Source: Gammaproteobacteria bacterium (lineage in GTDB: Bacteria > Pseudomonadota > Gammaproteobacteria > JAJFKO01). Taken from it: 64,000 bases of DNA. Numbering within the stretch: the stretch's first letter is position 1; the number at the start of each line of letters is the position of its first letter. Location: the NCBI GenBank assembly GCA_021773175.1, contig JAJFKO010000038.1, forward strand, positions 124,001 through 188,000. Reading direction: 5' to 3'. A model generated the notes under the pieces. It saw only the letters and a program-made list of their open reading frames with translations. It was not told where the DNA came from and did no database searches. Below are positions 7,925 to 17,271 of this stretch, piece after piece. The translations under genes and the position numbers were made by a program.

Positions 7925-10759
7925 ATGGCTGGTGGAACTCAAGACTGGGGTAGTAGTAGTAGTGGTAGTGAAGATGAGGCTGAAGTAGCTCCTCCTCGTA
8001 CCGGTAAGGGTAAAGGTACGCCTGGTAGGGCGCTGCCGCGTCAGGGCGCTCAAAGTGAAAACGGGCCTAGGCCGCTGCCGCGTCGTCCTGCGCCGCTGCC
8101 GGAGTCTGACTTCGACCCGTTTTCTGCGGAGCCGCCTGTTGGCTTCGGTGCGGATTTTGCGGAGCCGCCTGCTAGCTTCGATACGTTTCTCGATTCAGCG
8201 TCAGGTGGCACAGATCAGCCACGACGTGACGAAACGGCCATTGAGCGTAGTATGCGTGAGAAGAGCGAAGAGCTACATGCGCTTCGTTCTGCCTTTCCGG
8301 GCCTTACTACTCGAGCCGAGCAAGAGAAGGCAGAGCTTAAGATGGAGATATTGGGCTTAGAAATAGATGGTTTAAACATAAGAGCTAATCCTAGAATGGT
8401 TGCTTCTGAGACTGGTCGAGTTCGTATGCGAGAAATAGCGCAAGAAATAACGCGTCTGGGTGGCATTCTTCTAGACATTAGTGCTGGAAGACCTGATGAC
8501 TTACGATCTATTCCAGAGTTTAGTGAAGGAAGCTTAGGAAGACCTGCTGCTGAAAACTTATCAAACGCTGAGAGCCTACAAGAGATGGGCAGCCGAGGTG
8601 AGGCCGGAAGAAAGCGCCAATTTATGAAAGGCAGACCTGCTGCTGATGAAGCTCCTCCTACTGATGCTTTTGAGAACTCAGAAGAAGGCGATTTTGCTCA
8701 GGTTTCAAAGAAATCAAAACCTGTTGTGCAACTTAGCACTGCTGAGAATCATGAGCATCAATCACAACAACGTCATGCTGCTGAGCATTTTTGGGCGTTG
8801 AATTGGGGTGGTCTTAAAGATACGAAATATTTGGGTTGGTTACTTGATAAAAACCGTCGTATCGGTTCTGTTGTCAATGCGGCAACTGATTGGGCTTGGC
8901 GTAACGTTAGTCCGTGGCATCGCTATTATGATACGAATACTGTTCAAATTGACCTTACTGATCCTGACAATACGCACGGAAATAGTGATCTTGGCGTATT
9001 CGCAACACAACGTCGTAAGATTGATCCTAAAACAGGCGCTTATCAACTGCGTTATCATACTGCTGGCGATATTTTCAGTGGTGATACCAGTGCTTTTAAA
9101 ACCTTTAATGGTTGGTCTTTAAAAGGCTGGGGCACTTACATCAAGACAGGTTATACTGTTAAAAGTCGCAGGCCCCATAATGTTACAAATCCAAAGAAAG
9201 CGGCACAACTAGGGCTTGACTTTACACGACAACCCGATGGTGATGTCTATGGCGTTAGACCTAGTGGCATCATAAACTATTATGTAAAAATGGTTGGTCG
9301 AGTCTTTTGGTTCCCACTCTACAAAGCAACACCCATTGGTTTCGTTAGTCGCTCAGTAATGGCAGCTACACGTCTTGTTGGTTATGGTGTTAAAACGGCT
9401 ATACGCGATCTTACTTTATCAGCTCGCTGGCTTGCTCTTGCTGCTGTTAAAGTGGTTGTGGCATTACCATTAGTTGCTGTTGCGGGTGTTGTTGCTTTTG
9501 TGAATGCTCGATTATTAGATCAGCACAAAGGGGCTCCTGCAGAAAAAAGGACTGGCAGAATATCAGACTTCTTTGCCAATCTCGGTAATAAAGTCGGTGG
9601 TAAGAAAGTTGGTCATGTTAACAACAGTGTTGTTCGTGGTTTAACTGCGTTATGGCGCAACATTGATTTAGAAAATCCAATGCCTTACATGAAGACACCT
9701 CTTGCAATTGCCGCGGGTGTTGCAATCGGTGGTGGTTTAGCCGCTGCTGCAATACTTTCTGGTTGGGCAGTTCCTGTTGTTTTAGGATTGCACGTAACTG
9801 GCGCCGTAGCCTTTACGATTACAACTGCTGTTGTGACTGTTGCAGTAAGCGTTGCAGCGACAGCATTAGTTTGGTCTGGTTTGGGTGCGGCTATTGCGAC
9901 TGCATTAACGCCTGTCTTTAATGCTGCACTTAGTGGTGCATCACGCTTGTTTGCTAAAACTGGTGCAACACCTAGTGAGCACGTTGATAATGCATACAAC
10001 TATGTTAAGAAAGCGGCTACCAATCCTGCTCGTAGCATCAAAAACAAGGCAAGAAGTTGGTTTGGTCGACGTCGTGAAGATGCTCCTGAACACATGCGCA
10101 TTGCCAGTGCTGCTGCTGCTGCTGAGCGTAGTGAAATGGATTACCGCACTGTCGTTGGCGAAGATGTGGTAGATTTTAATACTGAAGATCCGTATCCAGA
10201 TGCTGTACGTGCATTAGCTGTCCGAGTTAATGCCGGTGAAGCGGTTATCTCTCCTACTAACCAGCTTGTGCTTGAAGGCATTCGACGCGCAACAGCGAAA
10301 GGTCGTGTTCAAGAAGCGAATACAACCGCAATACTTGATATGATTTTAGCTAATCCTGAAACCGATGTTGCTAAGCAAGCTGGTGCTGACAGGGTAGAAC
10401 TAGATGTTTATTCACAAGAGCAGGAAGAAATTGTCATTGCTCCTGCTTCTGCTTCTGCTATTAGTCTCTTAGATGATGATGATGTCTCTGCTCCAGAGGC
10501 AAGAACAGAGATTCAATGGAAAGATGCTGAAAGCGCTAAGTACTCTGTTAAGGATTTGTTTGGTAACAATCCTTCTATAAAATCTGCTCCATCATCACGA
10601 TTTACGGGTAACCGTCAGGGTAATACTCAAGTGGGTGCTCATACTCATGCGTCTGATGACGGTGTTGCTAGAAACTCGTTCTTTAAGCATCAACTTGCAG
10701 CGATTCTTACTCCTTCTAAAGAGGAAGTTGCGGTTAAACAGACTTTTAGAGCTTCGTAA
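7925..10759 (+). CDS. Orphan membrane-associated protein, paralog 2 of a tandem pair; putative secreted effector
   Basis: A 944-residue relative of the preceding protein with no recognised family. AGGAG seven bases before the ATG supports the start. Residues 1-100 are acidic, then Pro/Arg-rich, and contain RPLPRRP at 49-55 (an SH3-ligand-like R-x-x-P-x-x-P) and a DPF tripeptide at 64-66. Residues about 105-180 are helical, possibly coiled coil. Shared blocks start near 320 (WRNVSPWHRYY, QRRKID, RYHTAGDIFS), continue with VKTAIRD and NIDLENPMPYMKTP, and end in a hydrophobic Ala/Val/Gly region at about 590-665. A soluble C-terminal tail of about 280 residues follows. The 5' coding region at 7975-8215 is much more GC-rich than its surroundings. 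Secretion to a host is inferred, not shown. Confidence 0.78.
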   Translation: MAGGTQDWGSSSSGSEDEAEVAPPRTGKGKGTPGRALPRQGAQSENGPRPLPRRPAPLPESDFDPFSAEPPVGFGADFAEPPASFDTFLDSASGGTDQPRRDETAIERSMREKSEELHALRSAFPGLTTRAEQEKAELKMEILGLEIDGLNIRANPRMVASETGRVRMREIAQEITRLGGILLDISAGRPDDLRSIPEFSEGSLGRPAAENLSNAESLQEMGSRGEAGRKRQFMKGRPAADEAPPTDAFENSEEGDFAQVSKKSKPVVQLSTAENHEHQSQQRHAAEHFWALNWGGLKDTKYLGWLLDKNRRIGSVVNAATDWAWRNVSPWHRYYDTNTVQIDLTDPDNTHGNSDLGVFATQRRKIDPKTGAYQLRYHTAGDIFSGDTSAFKTFNGWSLKGWGTYIKTGYTVKSRRPHNVTNPKKAAQLGLDFTRQPDGDVYGVRPSGIINYYVKMVGRVFWFPLYKATPIGFVSRSVMAATRLVGYGVKTAIRDLTLSARWLALAAVKVVVALPLVAVAGVVAFVNARLLDQHKGAPAEKRTGRISDFFANLGNKVGGKKVGHVNNSVVRGLTALWRNIDLENPMPYMKTPLAIAAGVAIGGGLAAAAILSGWAVPVVLGLHVTGAVAFTITTAVVTVAVSVAATALVWSGLGAAIATALTPVFNAALSGASRLFAKTGATPSEHVDNAYNYVKKAATNPARSIKNKARSWFGRRREDAPEHMRIASAAAAAERSEMDYRTVVGEDVVDFNTEDPYPDAVRALAVRVNAGEAVISPTNQLVLEGIRRATAKGRVQEANTTAILDMILANPETDVAKQAGADRVELDVYSQEQEEIVIAPASASAISLLDDDDVSAPEARTEIQWKDAESAKYSVKDLFGNNPSIKSAPSSRFTGNRQGNTQVGAHTHASDDGVARNSFFKHQLAAILTPSKEEVAVKQTFRAS

Positions 10760-10817
10760 CATAAATTTTTATACTGTGATGCGTCAGCAATGACGCTGAG
10801 CAGCATAAAGTACTGAT

Positions 10818-10855
10818 AAAAAACCGCAAGTCCTAGGATTTGCGGTTTTTTTTTG
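10818..10855 (+). terminator. Rho-independent terminator after paralog 2
   Basis: A-run, CCGCAA, ten-base loop, TTGCGG and a run of nine T form a classic hairpin. The A-run on the left makes it usable from both sides between these convergent genes. Confidence 0.9.
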
Positions 10856-10865
10856 CTTGAGGATA

Positions 10866-10925
10866 CAGAGTCAGGACTTTACGCTAAATGCCTCGACCTT
10901 GGTCTTTAGCGTAAGTCCTGACTCT
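10866..10925. repeat. MITE-like inverted-repeat element, subtype B, short near-perfect palindrome
   Basis: A 60-bp palindrome with arms of about 22 bases. CAGAGTCAGGACTTTACGC on the left is matched by GCGTAAGTCCTGACTCTG on the right, with one extra T in the left arm. The core contains the subtype B words CTAAATGCC and TCGACC. It lies between the terminator of paralog 2 and the stop of the RND pump gene and could act as a further bidirectional transcript end. Confidence 0.75.
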
Positions 10926-10929
10926 GTTC

Positions 10930-13900
10930 CTAGTTCTGTTGTCGCTGGCGTTGGCATAAACGCATCAATACCGGCAATACATACAAGGTCAATAAAGTAG
11001 AGCTTACTAAACCACCGATCACAACTGTCGCCAGAGGACGCTGTATTTCAGCACCAATGCCGCGAGCATAGAGTAATGGCAATAAGCCACAAAGCGTCGT
11101 TAAGGCCGTCATTAATACTGGTCGTAAGCGACTTTGTGCGGCGTGTAGAATTGCCGAGTCAAATGGCATCGCATTGACGACATTCTGATTAATGGCATTG
11201 ACTAACACCACGCCATTTAAAATCGCAATCCCAAATAAGGCAATAAAGCCAACAGCACCAGGGAGGGATAAATACAAGCCGGAGAGCCATAGCGCCAAAA
11301 TACCGCCAATCAAAGCGAATGGTACATTGAGCATGACGATTAAGGCTTGTTGAATCGAGCCAAAAGCAAAATACAGCAATACAAAAATTAGTAATAAAGC
11401 AACGGGTACGATCATCATTAAGCGCTGCTCGGCGCGTTGTTGATTTTTAAATTGACCACCATAGATAATGTGATAACCACTCGGCAAATGTAATTGTTTG
11501 GCAACGGCTTGTTGAATGGCGCTAACAACATCGCCCATGGCGCGACCCTCAATATTCGCCTGAATCACTACACGGCGTTTAACATCATCACGGCGTATTT
11601 GTGGTGGCGCTGCTGCTATGCGAATATTGGCTAAATCATGTAATTTTAACCAAGCGCCATGTGGGGATTGAATAATAAGATTACCAATAGCTTGTTCCGA
11701 GTCACGAAAGCGTTTAGCGAGGCGCACATAAATGTCATAACGTTCATTGCCATGAATAATTTGTCCGGCACGGGCGCCACCAATTTCATCGCGTACCACA
11801 TTCATGATAGTGCCAACGGCTATACCATAACGCATGAGTTTCTCACGCTTCGGAATAATCAAAAGCTGTTGTTCACCATAAATGGGTTCCAAAGCCACGT
11901 CGCGCGTGCCTTTTATGTGGCGCACGATATTCTCTAACGCTTGGCCATAGTGTGCGAGTTTTTCTAAATCAGGGCCATAAAGTTTAATGGCTAATTGCGC
12001 TTTGACGCCAGAGAGTAGTTCATCGACGCGAGTTGCGATAGGTTGTGAAAATGAGAATAATACGCCGGGGGTGGTGTCAAGTTTGGCGGCCATTTGTTGT
12101 TGTAAGTGTTGGCGGTTTTGGCTATTACGCCATTCTGCAAAGGGCTTTAAACTGACGAGCAATTCAATGTTTGATACTGGCTCTGGATCGCCACCTAATT
12201 CCGGCCGACCGATGCGTGCGACAACGCGCGTGACTTCGGGGAATTGTATTAAGCTTTGCTCAAAACTTTTTGCGAGTTGGGTGGCGGTCGCAAGACTGGC
12301 AGAGGACGCCAGCGTTGCGCGCACATTTAACACGCCTTCTTCTAACTGCGGTACAAATTCACGACCAATGAAGGGCAGAATTAATAAGGTAATAATAAAT
12401 AAGATACTGGCTGCAGCGATGATTTTCTTTGGATGCGCTAAGGCTGCCTGTAAACTTTTTTGATAAGCGTAACTCATGCTATCAAAATAACGATTGCCGC
12501 GCGGCGTGATACCGCGTTTAAAGCAAAAACTGGCAAGTACCGGAATCACAAAAAATGCGACCAGCAGTGAGCCACACATCGCAAGTACAATGCTGATAGC
12601 CATGGGCTGAAATAGTTTTCCTGCGACACCTTGTAAGCTAAACAAGGGGGCGAAGACCACGAGAATAATTAAAATTGCAAATAATACTGGCCGCGCAACC
12701 TGTTTAACGGCCTGCGCAATTACGGTTTTGCTCGATAAACTTTGTTCTGTGTTGGCTGAGTTTGCCGCTAATTGTTGGAAAATATTATCCATTACCACGA
12801 CAGCAGCGTCGACCAACATCCCAATTGCAATCGCAAGTCCACCCAAAGACATTAAATTTGCTGACATGCCAAATGCTGCCATGACTAACAAAGCTAAACC
12901 AATCGACAATGGAATTGACAAGATCACGAGTAAGGTTGAGCGAATATTGGCAAGGAATAGTAATAACACAATAAAGATAAATACAAATGCTTGTAGCAAG
13001 GCGTCAACAACGGTATTCACCGCTTTACTGATCAGACTGGCTTGATCGTAAATGGTTTTTATTTTCACGCCTTTGGGTAAGGTTTGTTGAATGAGAGGTA
13101 GACGCTGTTGAATGGCATCAATCGTAGCTTTGCTGTTTGCGCCGATACGTTTTAAGACCACGCCACTGACGACATCATTTAAATATTCAAATTGACCATT
13201 GGCTTGGCGTTGCATCATGGTAACCGCACCTTGGCGAATTTCACTGCCGAATACAACGTTGCCGACATTTTTAATCCGCACCACTGTACCATTTTGTTCT
13301 TGCAGTGGAATATTGGCAATATCATGTAAACCTTGCTTGCCATTTGGTAACCAACCAAGGCCGCGCACCACGTATTGCTGTTGACCATGTTCAACGAACC
13401 AACCGCCAGCATTACGATTATTGCTTTTTATAGCCTTAATGACCTTGCTTTCTGATAGGTGATAACTCAGTAATTTGTATGGATTGAGCAGTACTTGATA
13501 TTGACGCACTTGACCGCCAAAAGCTAATACATCGGTAATACCTGGGATCGGCATTAATAAGGGTTTAACGACGTAATCATTCAAACTGCGTAACTGCATG
13601 GCATTGAATTGTTGTGGGTTGGCAAGCAAGACGTATTGCATAATTTGTCCGAGCCCTGACGTGTTGGGACCCATTTGTGGATTGCCTACACCATCAGGAA
13701 TGTCTTGTTTTGCCATTTGTAAACGTTGAAAGACTTGTTGGCGGGCAAAATAAATATTAACGCCATCTTTGAAAACAATGGTGATAACAGATAAGCCGGT
13801 TTTTGAAATGGAGCGAACTTCTTTCACGTCGGGCAGCGCATACATGACTGCCTCGATAGGGTAGGTGATAAGTTTTTCAACTTCGGCGGCGGCCAAGCCT

Positions 13901-14061
13901 GGTGCTTCGGTATTGACGGTGACTTGGACATTGGTGACATCCGGAAAAGCGTCCAAGTTTAAGTTGGGTAATAGAAAAATGCCGACAACGATTAACATGA
14001 ATAATATTAATAAAATAATTACGCGGTTTTTGAGTGCAGCATCAATAAGTTTATTCAGCAT
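10930..14061 (-). CDS. Heavy-metal efflux RND transporter, CusA/CzcA (HelA-like) family
   Basis: This 1043-residue inner-membrane pump drives proton-coupled export of metal cations through a tripartite envelope complex. It starts with a transmembrane helix and FPDVTNVQVTVNTEAPGL, diagnostic of HME-RND proteins. The fourth-helix proton-relay region reads GGLAIAIGMLVDAAVVVMDN near residue 405, closer to CusA/HelA than to the DFG-containing CzcA form. The porter domain has LSGVKAQLAIKLYGPDL near 690, and the C-terminal helices include FIALFGIAILNGVVLV. Metal choice (Cu/Ag versus Co/Zn/Ni) cannot be settled. It lies 47 bases after the adaptor gene on the same strand. No outer-membrane channel gene is present in the window. 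Confidence 0.93.
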   Translation of the reverse strand: MLNKLIDAALKNRVIILLILFMLIVVGIFLLPNLNLDAFPDVTNVQVTVNTEAPGLAAAEVEKLITYPIEAVMYALPDVKEVRSISKTGLSVITIVFKDGVNIYFARQQVFQRLQMAKQDIPDGVGNPQMGPNTSGLGQIMQYVLLANPQQFNAMQLRSLNDYVVKPLLMPIPGITDVLAFGGQVRQYQVLLNPYKLLSYHLSESKVIKAIKSNNRNAGGWFVEHGQQQYVVRGLGWLPNGKQGLHDIANIPLQEQNGTVVRIKNVGNVVFGSEIRQGAVTMMQRQANGQFEYLNDVVSGVVLKRIGANSKATIDAIQQRLPLIQQTLPKGVKIKTIYDQASLISKAVNTVVDALLQAFVFIFIVLLLFLANIRSTLLVILSIPLSIGLALLVMAAFGMSANLMSLGGLAIAIGMLVDAAVVVMDNIFQQLAANSANTEQSLSSKTVIAQAVKQVARPVLFAILIILVVFAPLFSLQGVAGKLFQPMAISIVLAMCGSLLVAFFVIPVLASFCFKRGITPRGNRYFDSMSYAYQKSLQAALAHPKKIIAAASILFIITLLILPFIGREFVPQLEEGVLNVRATLASSASLATATQLAKSFEQSLIQFPEVTRVVARIGRPELGGDPEPVSNIELLVSLKPFAEWRNSQNRQHLQQQMAAKLDTTPGVLFSFSQPIATRVDELLSGVKAQLAIKLYGPDLEKLAHYGQALENIVRHIKGTRDVALEPIYGEQQLLIIPKREKLMRYGIAVGTIMNVVRDEIGGARAGQIIHGNERYDIYVRLAKRFRDSEQAIGNLIIQSPHGAWLKLHDLANIRIAAAPPQIRRDDVKRRVVIQANIEGRAMGDVVSAIQQAVAKQLHLPSGYHIIYGGQFKNQQRAEQRLMMIVPVALLLIFVLLYFAFGSIQQALIVMLNVPFALIGGILALWLSGLYLSLPGAVGFIALFGIAILNGVVLVNAINQNVVNAMPFDSAILHAAQSRLRPVLMTALTTLCGLLPLLYARGIGAEIQRPLATVVIGGLVSSTLLTLYVLPVLMRLCQRQRQQN

Positions 14062-14108
14062 AATAATTATTCCATATATTTAAAGAATTGGGTATATGTC
14101 TTAAGATT

Positions 14109-15251
14109 TTAGTGATTATGGGCACTGAGACGATGCTTATTAAATTCAGCATGCACTAAAAAAGCGCCGCGAGTAACAATGCGAGTTCCTGGCTGTAAGC
14201 CTTGAATAATCGCCATGTTGTCTTGCGTCGCCATACGCTTAATCACATTCGGTACAAACGCATTATTATTCTTTACGCTATAAAGAATCCATTGGCCTTG
14301 ATCATTATGTATTAAGCTATCATTGGGAATGGCGAGCAAAGGTTTACTCGTGCCGATGATGATTTTACAGGTAACAAATTCACCAGGATGCAGAGTATCA
14401 TCCGGATTGTTAAGACTAATACGCACGATTTGAGTGCGGGTCGTGGTATCGATTTGGTGATGTTTTTGTAAGATTTTACCGATCAACGTTTTATTATCTT
14501 TTATAACAAGGGCGTCGTCATTGGCTTTAACATGTTTGGCTTCAGCTTGAGTAATATGTGCATCAACCCAAATTTTGCTTTCATCAACAATCTTATAAAG
14601 CTGTTGGCCGGTGTTGATCATTTGGCCTTGAGTAAAATTGGCGTGGAGAATTGTACCATTGCGTGGCGCAAGTAAGGTGAATTCACCATTAGCTTTGCTG
14701 GCATCGTCTTTTTGTAAGAATTGCGCAACTTGTGGTTTCGTCATGCCGTAGGCTAATAATTTTGCATAAGCATGTTCGAATTTTATCTTTGCTGTCTGTA
14801 AATGTAGTGCGGTAACAAATTGTTTATTGAGCTTACATAAGCGTTGCCATTCTTGAGCGGCAACTAAGAAATCACTTTGCGCTTTAGCCATGGCGACACT
14901 AGATAAAATCACGAGAGCTTGTTGCGCGTTAACGTGATCACCAATATTGACTAGACGTTTGATCACTTGTGCTGGGATACGGGGGGCGACAATGCTCGAA
15001 GCATTACTATCGGCAAGCACATTACCAGGTGCATTGGCATATTGAGGTAAACGTTGATAATGCAAAACCTCTATTTGAACGCCGGCTTGCTGTATTTGTT
15101 GAGCACTGAGTGTTAAACCTTGCGTTGATTGTGCATTATGTTCACTGTGTTGGTTTGCGGCGGGCGTGAGTTGGTTGTGATTATCTGCAAGCGCGACCTG
15201 CATTAAGCTTGTACAGAAGAGGCAACAGAATAGTAAGGTTAGCTGGCGCAT
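14109..15251 (-). CDS. RND efflux membrane-fusion (periplasmic adaptor) protein, CusB/CzcB type
   Basis: The 380-residue adaptor partners the downstream RND pump. It has an N-terminal signal peptide ending near the VALAD segment, with a Cys in LLFCCLFCTS that might allow lipidation but lacks a clean lipobox. Then come a His-rich stretch (residues 25-45), the barrel-sandwich half-motif around SSIVAPRIPAQVIKRLVNIGDHV, a helical hairpin, a second half-motif near FTLLAPRNGTIL, and a beta-barrel domain with HPGEFVTCKI. The order adaptor then pump without the outer-membrane channel differs from the usual three-gene unit. The start is divergent from surE. Confidence 0.9.
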   Translation of the reverse strand: MRQLTLLFCCLFCTSLMQVALADNHNQLTPAANQHSEHNAQSTQGLTLSAQQIQQAGVQIEVLHYQRLPQYANAPGNVLADSNASSIVAPRIPAQVIKRLVNIGDHVNAQQALVILSSVAMAKAQSDFLVAAQEWQRLCKLNKQFVTALHLQTAKIKFEHAYAKLLAYGMTKPQVAQFLQKDDASKANGEFTLLAPRNGTILHANFTQGQMINTGQQLYKIVDESKIWVDAHITQAEAKHVKANDDALVIKDNKTLIGKILQKHHQIDTTTRTQIVRISLNNPDDTLHPGEFVTCKIIIGTSKPLLAIPNDSLIHNDQGQWILYSVKNNNAFVPNVIKRMATQDNMAIIQGLQPGTRIVTRGAFLVHAEFNKHRLSAHNH

Positions 15252-15380
15252 GTTTCTTCCTTGTATTATATTTTGAGACGCAGTTTAGCAGGCTTGCTAG
15301 TGCTGGGTAAAGTCACTTGCAAATTCCTAAGTTTTCATATATTTATAGAAAAATCTATTTTCACAACCTAAGGATCTTTG

Positions 15381-16130
15381 ATGCGAATTCTAATTAGTAA
15401 TGATGATGGTGTTTATGCGCCCGGTTTAGCCGTTTTAGCAGATTGTTTAAAAACTGTCGGTGATGTCGTGGTTGTGGCTCCGGATCGAAATCGTAGTGGT
15501 GTTAGTAATGCCTTAACATTACATCGACCATTGCGAGTGAAACAATTAGAAAATGGTTTTTATAGTGTTGAAGGTACGCCGACAGATGCTGTGCATTTAG
15601 CCTTATCAGGTTTATTAGATGTGAAGTTTGATATTGTTGTGTCCGGCGTTAATGCAGGCTCCAATCTTGGTGATGATGTTATTTATTCAGGCACTGTTGC
15701 TGCGGCGATGGAAGGGCGCTTTTTAGGGCTGCCGGCCATTGCGGTTTCATTATGTGGTGAGCGCTTGAAGCATTTTGATACGGGGGCGAGACTGGTTAAG
15801 GATATGTTACTTAATTTACAAAGTGGTTTGGTGCCGGCTAATGCGATTCTCAATGTTAATGTGCCAGATGTGCCTTACGAAGAATTAGCGGGTGTTGAAG
15901 TCACACGTTTTGGTACGCGCCATAGTGCCGAACCGACAATAAAGCAGAAAGATCCGCGCGGTGGCGTTATTTATTGGGTTGGCCCTCCTGGACTTGAACA
16001 AGATGCCGGCGAAGGAACGGATTTCTATGCAATTCATAATAAAAAAGCGTCAATTACACCATTGAATTTAGATTGGACTCATCATGGCGTTTGCAAAGAT
16101 GTTAATGGTTGGTTGAAGACATGGCAATAA
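15381..16130 (+). CDS. surE: 5'/3'-nucleotidase SurE
   Basis: SurE is a metal-dependent nucleoside monophosphatase and exopolyphosphatase. The protein (249 residues) begins MRILISNDDG, whose paired Asp residues bind the metal, followed by PDRNRSGVSNALT near 35 and GTPTDAVHLAL near 70, all family hallmarks. ATG 15381 is chosen over the adjacent TTG because of AAGGA at 15370 and the conserved start. It heads the surE-nlpD-rpoS cluster common in gammaproteobacteria; the pcm gene often found between surE and nlpD is absent. Confidence 0.96.
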   Translation: MRILISNDDGVYAPGLAVLADCLKTVGDVVVVAPDRNRSGVSNALTLHRPLRVKQLENGFYSVEGTPTDAVHLALSGLLDVKFDIVVSGVNAGSNLGDDVIYSGTVAAAMEGRFLGLPAIAVSLCGERLKHFDTGARLVKDMLLNLQSGLVPANAILNVNVPDVPYEELAGVEVTRFGTRHSAEPTIKQKDPRGGVIYWVGPPGLEQDAGEGTDFYAIHNKKASITPLNLDWTHHGVCKDVNGWLKTWQ

Positions 16131-16152
16131 TATTAAGAAGGTGTTGGGTAAC

Positions 16153-17133
16153 GTGAAGCATCGTGACGGGTATGCATATAAACGCTTTGGCAGATTTGGC
16201 CGAGTATTATTATTAGTTGCATTAACAGCGCTATTATTGGCATGTGCTTCACGACAAAGTTTAGCGCCGGTAAAGGATTTTTGGGGAACGCCAACCTTAA
16301 AACAACATCATTATGTGGTGCGTTCTGGCGATACACTTTATTCGATTGCTTGGCATTTTGGTTTAGATTATCGAAGTCTCGCTTATATTAATCACATTAA
16401 ACCGCCTTATGATTTAGCGCGTGGTCAGCGAATAGTGATTACTCGGCCGCGTGGGCAAGTAAGATATACTCCGATTAAAATCATTGCGACCATTCCCCGA
16501 GAAAAACATGCAATAAATAAACCTGCTCGACGATATGAAATCTCGAAAAAAGTGAAAGCGCCAATACCGCATAAATGGCGAGCCAGCAAATATAAGCATA
16601 AAGCACTAGTGCATAAGCCAAAATCACATAAACGAGCATCACATAAACACGTCGTACATAAGCATAAATATCGGTCTCATAAGTCACGGCGGATTGTTCA
16701 TAAGCACAAACGTCATGTGCAATACCATTATGTTTCTCGATTACGTCGAGTGCGTCATTGGCGCTGGCCAGCAAAAGGCAAAATTGGGCAATATTTTGCG
16801 CTGCCATTACACAAAGGCATTAATATTCGTGGTCACTATGGTCAAGCTATTTTGGCTGCGGCGAATGGTAAAGTCGTTTATGCCGGTAATGGCTTACGCG
16901 GCTATGGCAAGCTGATTATTTTGAAAAATAGTAGCGATTATTTAAGTGCCTATGCCTATAATCAGCGCATACTTGTACATGATGGTCAGTTTGTCCGAGC
17001 TGGGCAAAAAATTGCAACAATGGGTTATGATGAAGCGGCCAATAAAAATCAGCGACGACCAACCTTACATTTTGAAATTCGACGCCGTGGCAAACCTGTC
17101 AATCCGTTGCGATATTTACCATTCAAAATTTAA
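16153..17133 (+). CDS. nlpD: NlpD-like LysM/M23 lipoprotein with a His/Lys-rich linker
   Basis: NlpD is an outer-membrane lipoprotein that activates amidases during cell separation. GTG 16153 is preferred because AAGAAGG is suitably placed and it gives a normal signal peptide with lipobox LLACAS (Cys at about 31). A LysM domain (HYVVRSGDTLYSIAWHFG) spans about 50-100. A linker of about 90 residues is extremely rich in Lys, His and Arg. The C-terminal M23 domain (about 210-320) is degenerate: the metal-binding HxxxD is HKGIN and the usual YxHL is replaced, so it is probably non-catalytic, as in E. coli NlpD. The gene follows surE by 22 bases and precedes rpoS. Confidence 0.88.
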   Translation: MKHRDGYAYKRFGRFGRVLLLVALTALLLACASRQSLAPVKDFWGTPTLKQHHYVVRSGDTLYSIAWHFGLDYRSLAYINHIKPPYDLARGQRIVITRPRGQVRYTPIKIIATIPREKHAINKPARRYEISKKVKAPIPHKWRASKYKHKALVHKPKSHKRASHKHVVHKHKYRSHKSRRIVHKHKRHVQYHYVSRLRRVRHWRWPAKGKIGQYFALPLHKGINIRGHYGQAILAAANGKVVYAGNGLRGYGKLIILKNSSDYLSAYAYNQRILVHDGQFVRAGQKIATMGYDEAANKNQRRPTLHFEIRRRGKPVNPLRYLPFKI

Positions 17134-17186
17134 TTAACTATATCGGTCTTGGAATGTCTCATTTATAAGTGGTGAGGGATAAGTGC

Positions 17187-17215
17187 TTGACAATTAAGGT
17201 GGTTTACTCTATACA
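17187..17215 (+). promoter_or_regulatory. Strong sigma-70 promoter of rpoS
   Basis: TTGACA at 17187-17192 and TATACA at 17210-17215 are separated by exactly 17 bases. The site is between nlpD and rpoS, so rpoS has its own promoter rather than one buried inside nlpD. Confidence 0.75.
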
Positions 17216-17231
17216 TATCCAAAAACTTATT

Positions 17232-17253
17232 AAAGAGTTTATCGTAAGTCCTA
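17232..17253. repeat. Partial MITE-like element, subtype A end, in the rpoS leader
   Basis: The 22 bases end in TTTATCGTAAGTCCTA and match the right end of the element at 5655 and the complement of the left end at 58673. The partner end is missing. It lies between the rpoS promoter and start codon and so would be transcribed as part of the rpoS 5' leader. Confidence 0.65.
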
Positions 17254-17271
17254 TGTAAGCAATGGAGTGGA

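Noticed and set aside
9685-9999. Minus-strand open frame of 104 codons inside the second paralog
   Set aside because: It is antisense to a low-complexity Ala/Val-rich hydrophobic coding region, which naturally leaves the opposite strand open.
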